Positions 1 to 6,947 of a DNA stretch of 8,503 bases are shown in pieces. Source of the DNA: Bacteriovoracaceae bacterium UBA7317 (lineage in GTDB: Bacteria; Bdellovibrionota; Bacteriovoracia; Bacteriovoracales; Bacteriovoracaceae). The stretch's first letter is position 1; each line of letters begins with the position of its first letter. The stretch is taken from NCBI GenBank assembly GCA_002474345.1, contig DKQD01000177.1:1-8503 (forward strand), in the 5' to 3' direction. A model generated the notes under the pieces. That model was not told the DNA's origin. It made no database searches and was given only the letters and a program-made list of their open reading frames with translations. The position numbers and the translations under genes are program-made.

Positions 1-55
1 TTTTAAAGTAAAGTTGTGTCTTTCCATGAAACTTCTTTATAAAAGGATGACACTT

Positions 56-394
56 ATGAGAAAAACTTTTTTAGTACTTACTTTTTTGATCTTCAGTTTC
101 CCAGCGTTTTGTCTAAGCTCAAATGATATGGCCTTTCAATGCCATAGTGAAGACTTTGTTTGGAGAGTGGAAAAAGAAAAAGGGAAAGAAGTTTTTGCTT
201 TTTGGTATAAGGATCGTCTTGTAGCTTTTAGGCACCTTTTATGGGTGGAGGACCAATTTTTCACAAACAATTATGACTTGGATTTTAGAGTGACCTTTGA
301 ACAGGGTTTACAAAAAGGGCATCTAACTGGGAGGCTGATGGGGAAAAGCTGGGTTTTGAAAAACCTTATTTGTCAGGGCTTATCAAAGCGATAA
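56..394 (+). CDS. small secreted protein of unknown function
   Basis: This gene encodes 112 residues and I do not recognise the family. The N-terminus is a classic Sec signal peptide: MRK, then a hydrophobic core (residues 4-15, rich in F, L and I), then PAFC, with probable cleavage around residues 19-22. A lipoprotein is unlikely because Phe18 directly precedes Cys19. The predicted mature part is about 90 residues, probably beta-rich, with several Trp and Phe and two cysteines (Cys29, Cys106) near its two ends that could form a disulfide in the periplasm. The ATG at 56 is chosen because AAAAGG (41-46) lies at proper spacing and the signal peptide begins there. An in-frame TTG at 14 would add 14 residues and lacks such a site. 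It converges on the acyl-CoA synthetase gene. That it is a real gene is likely; its function is unknown. Confidence 0.7.
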   Translation: MRKTFLVLTFLIFSFPAFCLSSNDMAFQCHSEDFVWRVEKEKGKEVFAFWYKDRLVAFRHLLWVEDQFFTNNYDLDFRVTFEQGLQKGHLTGRLMGKSWVLKNLICQGLSKR

Positions 395-404
395 AAACAA
401 GTGC

Positions 405-2051
405 TCATTCTATTTCGTAAATAACGTCTTTTTCATCTTCAAGCCACTTTTCGAAAAATTTTTTGAATTTATTTTCAATAGGTGTTCTTTTGAGTTTTAA
501 CGTTGGTGTGAGAAGACCATTTTCATCACTCCAATCATTTTGAATGATTATCACCTTCTCAATTTTTTCGTGGTTTTGTAGGCTTTGATTAATGGACTCT
601 TTGAGGGCAAAAAGATCTTTTTTTACATTTTCAGTTGGAAATGCCGTATCCATTTCTTCCAGGACAACAAGGGCAAGGGGTCCTGGAAGGCCGTTTCCGA
701 CTACACAGACCTGTTTAATGAGTGGTGATTCCATGTAAAGGCCTTCAATCTTTTTCGGAGAAATGAACTTTCCTTTTGTTGTTTTAAAAATGTCCTTTTT
801 CCTTCCCAGAATTTTTAGTCGTCCTTGATCATCGGTTTCACCAAGGTCCCCAGTTTTGAAAAAGCTTCCTTGAAGATCATTTAGGGTCCTTTCTGGGTCC
901 TTAAAATAACCCTTGAAATTGCACGGGCTTTTAACAAGAACTTCTCCATCAGGAGCAAGCTGGACTTCCACTTCAGGGTAGGGTTTTCCAACAGTTCCAA
1001 AATAACTCGGGGACTCAAGGTTACCATGTGAATAAGTCAGGTTTTCAGTCATTCCATAACACTCTATAATGGAAATATCCAAAGTCTGGTACCACTCAAG
1101 AAGTTCTTTATTAATAGGAGCTGCACCTGAAATTGCAAATTGGACTCTTGAAAAGCCAATTTTATTTTTAAGTCTTTTCTTAATGAAGTTATTGAGGACA
1201 GGTATTTTAAGAAGAAAAGAAAGTCTATTTTGGGGCAATCTTTGTAAAATCTTTGTTTGAATGCTCTCCCAAATGAAAGGAACCGCTAGAAAAATAGTCG
1301 GCCTAACTTTTCTAAGATTTTCTGGAAAAGTGGCCTTATTTTCTAAAAAGGAAATAGAGGCGTTAATATATAGAGAACCTATTTCTATAAGAGCTCTTTC
1401 TGCAACATGTGCGAGGGGAAGGTAAGAAAAAAAGTGTTGATCTCCTTCAAGGTTAATTATCTCTAACACATTCTTTGCGGCATATGAAAATGATTCGAAT
1501 GTATGCATAACTCCTTTAGGTTGTCCGGTTGTTCCTGATGTATAGATAATAGTCGCTATCTCGTGTCCTTCCCTTTTAATGTTTTGATTAAATGGCCTAA
1601 ACTCAGAGCAGATTTTATCCCAAGAAAGGTCCATTTTTTCGTTATGTGGTGGAAGAAACACTTTTTTTAGCTTTTTTGGAAAGACATCTTTTATTTTTTC
1701 CCAGTCTTTTCCTTTTTCAATAAAGATCATCTGAACTTCTGAGTGTTCAAGAAGTAACTTGAGAGAAGCTGGGTCTAAGTTTGGGAAAAGTGGTACTGAA
1801 ATATGTCCACTAAGCCAGATCGCTAGATCTGTCATCACCCAGTAGGCTGAATTTTTAGAGCAAATGGCTATATTACTTCTTGATGGGAGGTCTTGAACCA
1901 TCAGAAAGCTGGCCATAGACCTTACTTGCTTAGAAACTTCAATCCACATAAGGTCTTTCCATTTACCTCTTTGCGGCTGCCTTAGGTAAGTTTTGTAAGG
2001 TGTTTCTTTTTCCCAGTGATAAAATTGCTCTAAGGGAAGCTTAAATTCCAT
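405..2051 (-). CDS. AMP-forming long-chain acyl-CoA synthetase (FadD/ACSL type)
   Basis: This 548-residue enzyme belongs to the ANL adenylating superfamily. It would activate a fatty acid with ATP to an acyl-adenylate and transfer it to coenzyme A, probably in the cytoplasm or at the inner membrane. Visible motifs in order are the phosphate-binding loop YTSGTTGQPKG (about residues 169-180), YGMTEN (about 330-336), the ATP-ribose motif KTGDLG (about 399), and the hinge region GRKKDIFKTTKGK (about 415-427). Near the C-terminus LTPTLKLKR (about 513-522) carries the catalytic lysine. The LTPTLKLKR form is characteristic of the long-chain ACSL/FAA group rather than acetyl-CoA synthetases. Length is slightly short for that group but all core motifs are present. 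The ATG at 2051 is preferred over the in-frame GTG at 2063, because that GTG lies inside GTGGAG, the apparent ribosome binding site for the ATG. Chain-length preference cannot be read from the sequence. Confidence 0.93.
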   Translation of the reverse strand: MEFKLPLEQFYHWEKETPYKTYLRQPQRGKWKDLMWIEVSKQVRSMASFLMVQDLPSRSNIAICSKNSAYWVMTDLAIWLSGHISVPLFPNLDPASLKLLLEHSEVQMIFIEKGKDWEKIKDVFPKKLKKVFLPPHNEKMDLSWDKICSEFRPFNQNIKREGHEIATIIYTSGTTGQPKGVMHTFESFSYAAKNVLEIINLEGDQHFFSYLPLAHVAERALIEIGSLYINASISFLENKATFPENLRKVRPTIFLAVPFIWESIQTKILQRLPQNRLSFLLKIPVLNNFIKKRLKNKIGFSRVQFAISGAAPINKELLEWYQTLDISIIECYGMTENLTYSHGNLESPSYFGTVGKPYPEVEVQLAPDGEVLVKSPCNFKGYFKDPERTLNDLQGSFFKTGDLGETDDQGRLKILGRKKDIFKTTKGKFISPKKIEGLYMESPLIKQVCVVGNGLPGPLALVVLEEMDTAFPTENVKKDLFALKESINQSLQNHEKIEKVIIIQNDWSDENGLLTPTLKLKRTPIENKFKKFFEKWLEDEKDVIYEIE

Positions 2052-2057
2052 TTTTTG

Positions 2058-2061
2058 CTCC
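2058..2061 (-). promoter_or_regulatory. ribosome binding site deciding the acyl-CoA synthetase start
   Basis: On the minus strand GGAG is followed by six bases (CAAAAA) and ATG at 2051. The site overlaps the alternative in-frame GTG at 2063-2061, so the longer reading would start on its own Shine-Dalgarno sequence. This supports the 548-residue product. Confidence 0.65.
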
Positions 2062-2063
2062 AC

Positions 2064-2080
2064 TTTAAATTTAATTTAAA
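2064..2080. repeat. AT-only inverted repeat in the divergent control region
   Basis: TTTAAAT (2064-2070) and ATTTAAA (2074-2080) are perfect 7-base arms separated by TTA. A third copy of TTTAAAT follows at 2084-2090. The palindrome sits immediately upstream of the synthetase ribosome binding site, between two divergent genes, where an operator could lie. It consists only of A and T in an AT-rich intergenic region, so chance is a serious alternative. Confidence 0.35.
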
Positions 2081-2109
2081 AGTTTTAAATCCTTATGAGA
2101 CTATGATTA

Positions 2110-2118
2110 TGGTATAAA
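2110..2118 (+). promoter_or_regulatory. candidate extended -10 promoter for the propeller/alkylsulfatase operon
   Basis: TG at 2110-2111, one base, then TATAAA at 2113-2118 gives the extended -10 arrangement TGnTATAAA. No convincing -35 box lies 16-18 bases upstream, which extended -10 promoters tolerate. Transcription would start near 2124-2126, leaving a very short leader that would include only part of the AAAGGA ribosome binding site. The placement is therefore tight and the call tentative. Confidence 0.35.
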
Positions 2119-2123
2119 TAAGT

Positions 2124-2129
2124 AAAGGA
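2124..2129 (+). promoter_or_regulatory. ribosome binding site deciding the propeller protein start
   Basis: AAAGGA lies nine bases before the ATG at 2139. An in-frame TTG at 2130 directly abuts this site and would have no usable spacing, so the ATG is the likely start. Confidence 0.6.
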
Positions 2130-2138
2130 TTGATTGAA

Positions 2139-4043
2139 ATGAATGATGGTAGCTTTTCAAGAAAAAAGTTTCTTTTTATCTTTACTATTTTCTTTGGTTT
2201 TTTCCTTCTAAATAAGGTCTTTCATTTTCCTAAGTTTAAAAATGAATCGCTGTATAAACCACCTGAAAAGGTTTCTTTAGGGGCTGGGTGGGAAAGTCAA
2301 AATAATTCAGCAAATAGAGCTTTTAAAGCAGCTCATAGTGATTTTCACAACTCTGATCAGGTAAGCACTATTTTGGGTCCTGAAGTTAAGCTTGATTGGA
2401 TAACAGAGAAAGATAAGTTTATTGTAGAAGGACCTACTGTAGACGTTGCTGGTAATTTGTACTTCAGTCCTCTTTGGTCGCCTGAGGAGGTAATTTTAAT
2501 TTCGTTAGAACCGAAAAAGGGGAAGCGTAGATGGTCACTTCCCGGTTATGGGCATGGAGCAGGAGCTCCCCTGATCTTAAAAGATCCGAAAAGTTTAAAA
2601 GAAATTGTATACGTTTCCGTTTACCACAAAGCGTATGCTCTATCGACTGAAGGAAAAGTTTTGTGGGAGGTCTCAACAGGACTTAAGGAGCCAAAAAGGG
2701 GAAGCCGGCATAGAGATTACCACTGTTTTGGTCTTAACTACTTAAAAAAGTATGATGCTTTAGTTGGGCTTATGGGTGATGGGAATCTTGTGGTGCTTGA
2801 TAGGTCAACTGGAAAAAACCTCCTGGAGAAACCTTATGTTTTACCTGGTTCACCATCGGGGCCTTCAGATTTTAATAAAAAAGGACCGCCAAAGTGGATA
2901 AAAGATAGAGCGGATCAGGTTCTTTACCCATTGGCCCATGGAAGGAGTACAAAGAAGCCTTTTAGTGATCTTGTTGACGTTTTATTAGGAGGTGGAACAA
3001 GGGTTGCTAACTACTTCTCTATTGATCAAATTTCGGGTAGGGTATGGGCCGCGGCTACAGCTCCCGACGGCGTTGATCATAAAATTGATGACCTTTCAGA
3101 TTTTGGGGCCCTTTATGGCCTGGATTTGGTTAAAGAGGGACAGTTTTTTAAATTAAACTTGTCATGCGAATTCTTTTTTCCTGGAGGTTCGGGCTCGACT
3201 CCGGCTCTAACTGGTGACGGAAAAAGAGTTTATGTCGGGACGGGAAAAAACTCTCTAGCAGCAATAGATTCGAAAAAGTGTAAAAAAGTATGGGATTTCA
3301 AGGTCCCTTCTCAAATAGTTGCTTCTCCAGCGGTGGACCAATCAACTCAAGAACTTTATATTCCAACTTCATTCTCTATCATAAAGATTAGAGACTTAGG
3401 TCTACGGGCCGAAAAAGTTTGGGTTAGTCAGTTTAATAATTTCAAGCTGGCGATTTTTCAAAAATCTTTTCAAATGTTAACACCTCTTATAACACCAAAT
3501 GGTATCGTAACTTTTTTTGGCGCTGGCTATAAGAGAAATGTTGTTCCAATCCCTCTCGTTCTGGGAATAGGACTTTTAGATAAAATGTCTGGAAAAATTC
3601 GTTACTATTCAAAGGCAAGAGAAGAGTCTGTTGGCATTTTAAGTATGGGGCAAGAAGGTGCCTTGTATGTGACTCATTCTCCTGTCAGAAGGGCCGTTTC
3701 AAGAAGCCTCTTTTCAAATTTAGTTGACCCCTTAGTGGGAGGTGTCGCCAAGTACAGCGCAAGTCCATCGAAGATTTATCTTAAGGAGATTGTTCTTACT
3801 ATTTTAGCATATGAAAAAAATATTGGTGTAGGAAAGGTTGGAAAATTTTGGAGAGATACACTTCTAGATGTTTTAAATCAAGGTCGAGAGGTTTTAGCAG
3901 CATTAGAGTTAAACTCTTCTTTCTCTAAAGACCGAGTCGATAAAATGAAGGCGCATTTTAAAAGTGCTAAACTTTCTCTTGAAAAAAGTGAGACGCTAAC
4001 TTTCTTTTCTTCTGTTAGGAAGTTAAATAAACAAATAAATTAA
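2139..4043 (+). CDS. membrane-anchored PQQ-type beta-propeller protein
   Basis: This gene encodes 634 residues. The N-terminus has a basic stretch (SRKKF) and one hydrophobic segment (about residues 10-26), so it is either a signal anchor or an uncleaved signal peptide with the rest in the periplasm. From about residue 98 it shows repeated PQQ/BamB-like blade patterns: D-x-x-G-N-L-Y-F followed by a strand and a turn ending in W (about 98-135), YALSTEGKVLWE (about 165-176), LVVLDRSTGK (about 213-222), and GDGKRVYVGTGKNSLAAIDSKKCKKVWDF (about 357-388, quoted in part). The last 110 residues or so are charged and probably helical, outside the propeller. The adjacent cysteine pair typical of quinoprotein alcohol dehydrogenases is absent, so enzymatic PQQ binding is not shown; a scaffold or binding role is equally possible. 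It lies 38 bases before the alkylsulfatase and is probably cotranscribed with it. Confidence 0.8.
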   Translation: MNDGSFSRKKFLFIFTIFFGFFLLNKVFHFPKFKNESLYKPPEKVSLGAGWESQNNSANRAFKAAHSDFHNSDQVSTILGPEVKLDWITEKDKFIVEGPTVDVAGNLYFSPLWSPEEVILISLEPKKGKRRWSLPGYGHGAGAPLILKDPKSLKEIVYVSVYHKAYALSTEGKVLWEVSTGLKEPKRGSRHRDYHCFGLNYLKKYDALVGLMGDGNLVVLDRSTGKNLLEKPYVLPGSPSGPSDFNKKGPPKWIKDRADQVLYPLAHGRSTKKPFSDLVDVLLGGGTRVANYFSIDQISGRVWAAATAPDGVDHKIDDLSDFGALYGLDLVKEGQFFKLNLSCEFFFPGGSGSTPALTGDGKRVYVGTGKNSLAAIDSKKCKKVWDFKVPSQIVASPAVDQSTQELYIPTSFSIIKIRDLGLRAEKVWVSQFNNFKLAIFQKSFQMLTPLITPNGIVTFFGAGYKRNVVPIPLVLGIGLLDKMSGKIRYYSKAREESVGILSMGQEGALYVTHSPVRRAVSRSLFSNLVDPLVGGVAKYSASPSKIYLKEIVLTILAYEKNIGVGKVGKFWRDTLLDVLNQGREVLAALELNSSFSKDRVDKMKAHFKSAKLSLEKSETLTFFSSVRKLNKQIN

Positions 4044-4081
4044 AGCGTTTTAAAAAACTCCGTTCGATAGTCTTGTTTTAG

Positions 4082-5851
4082 ATGGAGACACCTTTTTTGA
4101 AAAAATTAGAAAATGGAACTCGTTTATTTTTATCGTTACTTGTTTTGAATTTTACTCTCTTTTCAGCCGTTTCTTGTAAAAAGGATGATTCTTTTAAAGA
4201 CTTTTCAAACAGGAAAATTACCCATACGAATCTTTTAGAAGATCAAAAAAAACAATTTGTAAAAGGAGTCTATAAGGTTACAGATGGTGTTTATGTCGCT
4301 GTTGGGTTTGGCTTGGCCAATTCTATTTTAATTCTGGGGCCAACTGGAAAAGTTATAATTGATGTTATGGGAGATATGAAGAGAGCAAAGGAAGTCAAAA
4401 AAGAATTTGATAAGATTTCATCTCTTCCATTAAAGGGAATCATTTATACCCACAATCATAGCGATCATATATTCGGAGGTGAAGCTTTTTCAGAAGGAAA
4501 AGAGATTCCTGTTTACGCTCACAAAAAAACAAAACAGGCGATTGATAAAATAATAAGTAAGTTAGAACTAGCGATTCGTGTCCGTTCTTATAGGATGTTC
4601 GGGAATTTTTTAAATAAAGAACATTTGAGTCACGCAGGGATTGGTCCTTTTTTAGAAATAAATGATGAAAGCCAATTAGGGCTCCTCTACCCAACCCACA
4701 CTTTTGAAAAAAAATTAGAAATAAATATTGGAGGCCTTGATATTGAACTGAACTATGCTCCTGGTGAAACTGATGATCAAATCTTTGTTTATATACCAAG
4801 TAAAAAGGCCCTTTTTCCAGGCGATAATTACTACCACTCCTTTCCAAATCTTTACACGATTAGGGGAACGGCTTATCGAGATGTTCGTCATTGGTCTAAT
4901 AGCCTTGACCTTATGATAAAAAAGAAACCTCACTTTCTTATACCTAGTCATACCATGCCTCTTAAAGGTGAGGAAACTATTAGGGAAAACCTTTCTAATT
5001 ATCGAGATGCGATCAGGTTTGTTCATGATCAGACGATTCGAGGAATAAATAAGGGAATGACTCCAGATGAACTTGTTGAATTTGTTAAACTTCCTGAGGT
5101 TTATACTTCTAAACCTTATTTAGCTGAAGTTTATGGTAAAGTAGAGTGGGCAGTAAGGTCGATTTTCTCTGGGCACTTAGGCTGGTTTAATGGTCATTCA
5201 AAGTCGTTATATTCTATACCTAAAAACAAAAGATCTCACTATTTTAAAGAACTTTTGGGTGGTAAAGAAAATCTTTTCAAAGCTGCCAAGCAAGCTTTCA
5301 CAAAAAAAAGGTATCTATTTTCTTTAGAGTTGATAGACCTTTTTTTAAATCTCGAGCCGAAAAACAAAAGTGGTAAAAACCTTAAAAAGGAAATTCTTAT
5401 AAAATTATCTGAAAAGGAAACTAATATAAATGCTCGTCATTACTTTTTAACACGGGCCCAAGAATTGGAACAGGATAATCTTCCTTATGGAAGACCTAAG
5501 TTAAGTAATAATATGGTGGACTCTTTAGACCTTAAGCTCGTTTTTGATATTTTCAGTGTTAATTTTGCGCAAGAAAAGGCTGAGGGCCTAAAGCAAAGAG
5601 TCGGTTTTGAGTTCACTAATCCAAACCAATCCTTTACTCTTTTGGTTAGGAATGGGGTCGCTAAAAGTTATAAAGGACTAATTGGAAAATTGGACGTTCA
5701 TATGAAGTGTCCGAGTCGGTTATTCAAAAACTTTATAGTAAAAAATACATCGGTTTTAAAACTCTTGGCAACATGTTCATATCCCATAGGAAACTCTATA
5801 AAAATGGCCAGGTTTTTGTCATTGTTTAAACCTTCACGTTTTAAAAATTAA
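4082..5851 (+). CDS. class III alkylsulfatase, metallo-beta-lactamase fold, probable lipoprotein
   Basis: This 589-residue protein would hydrolyse primary alkyl sulfates to alcohol and sulfate (SdsA1/BDS1 family). Residues 14-32 form a hydrophobic signal ending in SAVSC, a plausible lipobox with Cys32 as lipidated residue, placing it in the periplasm or on the outer membrane. The metal site is visible: THNHSDH with His124, His126, Asp128 and His129, then PGETDDQ (Glu229), PGDN (Asp248) and PSHT (His290). The segment NLYTIRG followed by YRDVRHW (about 255-270) and YRDAIRFVHDQTIRG (about 305-319) are strongly family-typical. About 380-470 matches the alkylsulfatase dimerisation domain, and 480-589 the C-terminal SCP2-like domain that holds the alkyl chain. 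PGDN replaces the AEN-type motif of SdsA1 as I recall it, suggesting the more MBL-like subgroup. The ATG at 4082 lacks an upstream Shine-Dalgarno site. A TTG at 4097, nine bases after GGAG (4084-4087), would give a lipoprotein starting MKKLENG and is a real alternative. Confidence 0.9.
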   Translation: METPFLKKLENGTRLFLSLLVLNFTLFSAVSCKKDDSFKDFSNRKITHTNLLEDQKKQFVKGVYKVTDGVYVAVGFGLANSILILGPTGKVIIDVMGDMKRAKEVKKEFDKISSLPLKGIIYTHNHSDHIFGGEAFSEGKEIPVYAHKKTKQAIDKIISKLELAIRVRSYRMFGNFLNKEHLSHAGIGPFLEINDESQLGLLYPTHTFEKKLEINIGGLDIELNYAPGETDDQIFVYIPSKKALFPGDNYYHSFPNLYTIRGTAYRDVRHWSNSLDLMIKKKPHFLIPSHTMPLKGEETIRENLSNYRDAIRFVHDQTIRGINKGMTPDELVEFVKLPEVYTSKPYLAEVYGKVEWAVRSIFSGHLGWFNGHSKSLYSIPKNKRSHYFKELLGGKENLFKAAKQAFTKKRYLFSLELIDLFLNLEPKNKSGKNLKKEILIKLSEKETNINARHYFLTRAQELEQDNLPYGRPKLSNNMVDSLDLKLVFDIFSVNFAQEKAEGLKQRVGFEFTNPNQSFTLLVRNGVAKSYKGLIGKLDVHMKCPSRLFKNFIVKNTSVLKLLATCSYPIGNSIKMARFLSLFKPSRFKN

Positions 5852-5884
5852 GAACTATGAACACCTTTTTAAAACTCTTTTAAA

Positions 5885-5898
5885 TGTAGCCGACTACA
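5885..5898. repeat. short perfect hairpin with CCGA loop
   Basis: TGTAG (5885-5889) pairs with CTACA (5894-5898) around CCGA. It is the first of three consecutive inverted repeats between the alkylsulfatase gene and the signalling pair. Its loop word AGCCGA (5888-5893) recurs at 5918-5923. It is not followed by a T run in a way that fits an intrinsic terminator. Confidence 0.5.
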
Positions 5899-5906
5899 GT
5901 GCTTTG

Positions 5907-5932
5907 GAATCTCTATTAGCCGATAATGATTC
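5907..5932. repeat. bulged hairpin with GCCGA loop
   Basis: GAATC (5907-5911) pairs with GATTC (5928-5932). Inside, ATTA (5915-5918) pairs with TAAT (5924-5927) around the loop GCCGA (5919-5923). Only the three bases 5912-5914 are unpaired, as a one-sided bulge. The loop is the same word as in the preceding hairpin, with copies exactly 30 bases apart. Either an RNA leader structure or a DNA operator is possible. Confidence 0.5.
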
Positions 5933-5949
5933 AAGTCTCCCTCCTTGAA
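5930..5949. repeat. inverted repeat TTCAAG/CTTGAA overlapping the candidate -35 box
   Basis: TTCAAG (5930-5935) and CTTGAA (5944-5949) are perfect 6-base arms around an eight-base pyrimidine loop (TCTCCCTC). The left arm shares 5930-5932 with the previous hairpin, so the two cannot form fully at once. The right arm contains most of the candidate -35 element TTGAAA, so a protein bound here could block or recruit polymerase. Confidence 0.5.
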
Positions 5950-5974
5950 ACCGATAAAAACAGCGTATTAAAAT
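5945..5974 (+). promoter_or_regulatory. candidate sigma-70 type promoter for the signalling gene pair
   Basis: TTGAAA (5945-5950) is separated by 18 bases from TAAAAT (5969-5974), a fair match to -35 and -10 boxes. Transcription would begin near 5981, giving a leader of about 20 bases that still contains the AGGA ribosome site at 5990-5993. Other AT-rich -10 candidates nearby (TATTAA 5966-5971, TTATAA 5974-5979) fit spacing less well. Confidence 0.35.
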
Positions 5975-5999
5975 TATAAAAAGGTTAGCAGGAACCTAT

Positions 6000-6947
6000 A
6001 TGAGTAATGATGATGACTTTTCTGTTGGACTGAAAGAAAGTTATATAAAAATACATCTTGGTTATTTTATTCCGGATATTAAAATACCTCTTGCCCTTTA
6101 TCTTCCTTTTAAGGGTAAAGTTATCGAAGTTGTTAAAGCGGGAACTCCTGGTTCACTCGATTTTTTTAAAAGAATGAAAAGTAATGGAATTTATTATGTT
6201 TATATTAAAAAAACGGATGGTACTGTCTGGAAAAATTGGAAAAATGTAAGGCATCCTGAAATTGGAGGGTTTAGCTCTTTTTCAAGCGGGCCTGGGAATA
6301 AGATTAAGTCCAATCTTGCTATTTATAAGGCAAGGGCCTTTGAAAAGGTTAAGATTGTACCAAGTGCTTTCAAAGAACCCGAAAGCTATTTAGATGAAGT
6401 TGATAAAAGGTACCACAAAATTTTATGTGACCAACAACTTATTTGGTTTTTCAATGAAACATGGTCTGAGTCGCACCTTCTTTTTTCTGCTAAGTTGAGT
6501 CTTTTTTTCTTCCTTTTTCTTGAACAGGTAAGAAGTGAGCTTATGATTTATGATGAGATGGGTATTCTTACCTTTTCCCTAGTTCACAATCTTGTAAGTC
6601 AGGGAATGAGAAATGATTTTAAGGGCAAGCCAGAAGATAGTACCCTTTATTATTTAAACAAAAAGGATATCGCTATAGATAGTGGTATAAGCTCCCTTTT
6701 TCAATTGAATAAACAATTTTGTGAAATGAAAAGGGAAACGAATTTTAAGTTTGATCCCTCGATGCCAAAAGGATATCAGGTTTTTTCTTTATTAAGAGAT
6801 CTCATTGAAATCTTTGATAGAAGTAAAGTAGATATCCAAAAAAGGCAGGAAACCAGCTTTCTTTTGCTTAAAAGAGAAAATAGGTACGAGCTATCGCTTT
6901 TAGGTCATTTAGAAAGGTTCTTGAAAAAGGTTAGGTTGTTTCCATGA
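6000..6947 (+). CDS. protein of unknown function, HD-GYP-type N-terminal domain candidate
   Basis: This gene encodes 315 residues with no signal peptide, so it is probably cytoplasmic. Residues about 15-75 follow a pattern I associate with the small N-terminal domain of many HD-GYP and related signalling proteins: beta strands ending in a YLPFKGKVIEVVKAG-like segment, then a helix with FFKRMKSNGI and the strand YYVYIKKTDG. The remaining part (about 110-315) is mostly helical and unfamiliar. The catalytic HD and GYP motifs are not visible, so phosphodiesterase activity should not be assumed. The ATG at 6000 has AGGA (5990-5993) six bases upstream. Its stop overlaps the next start (ATGA, 6944-6947), which indicates translational coupling and a shared task with the GAF/cyclase-like protein. 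The domain reading rests on recalled pattern only and is uncertain; the gene itself is well supported. Confidence 0.72.
   Translation: MSNDDDFSVGLKESYIKIHLGYFIPDIKIPLALYLPFKGKVIEVVKAGTPGSLDFFKRMKSNGIYYVYIKKTDGTVWKNWKNVRHPEIGGFSSFSSGPGNKIKSNLAIYKARAFEKVKIVPSAFKEPESYLDEVDKRYHKILCDQQLIWFFNETWSESHLLFSAKLSLFFFLFLEQVRSELMIYDEMGILTFSLVHNLVSQGMRNDFKGKPEDSTLYYLNKKDIAIDSGISSLFQLNKQFCEMKRETNFKFDPSMPKGYQVFSLLRDLIEIFDRSKVDIQKRQETSFLLLKRENRYELSLLGHLERFLKKVRLFP

Noticed and set aside
14..55. Possible promoter (TTGTGT, then TTATAA at 37-42) or upstream TTG start before the small secreted protein
   Set aside because: Transcription from that -10 would begin after the ribosome binding site, and the TTG would put 14 extra residues before a complete signal peptide.
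395..404. Bidirectional terminator between the convergent genes
   Set aside because: Only ten bases separate the stops and no hairpin is visible there or at the gene ends.
1069..1260. Plus-strand open frame inside the acyl-CoA synthetase gene, and a similar minus-strand one at 2464-2676 in the propeller gene
   Set aside because: Both are short, antisense to well-supported coding sequence and without domain signals.
4440..5026. Overlapping minus-strand open frames inside the alkylsulfatase gene
   Set aside because: They lie opposite the highly conserved metal-site region of a clear gene, show no recognisable domain and have low-complexity composition of the kind expected from antisense reading.
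5838..5884. Intrinsic terminator after the alkylsulfatase gene
   Set aside because: The region has runs of T and A but no GC-containing stem directly before a T run.
5884..5958. CRISPR-like or c-di-GMP riboswitch reading of the repeated AGCCGA region
   Set aside because: The repeated word is only about six bases with two or three copies, far short of a CRISPR repeat, and I do not see the conserved core expected for a known c-di-GMP riboswitch class.
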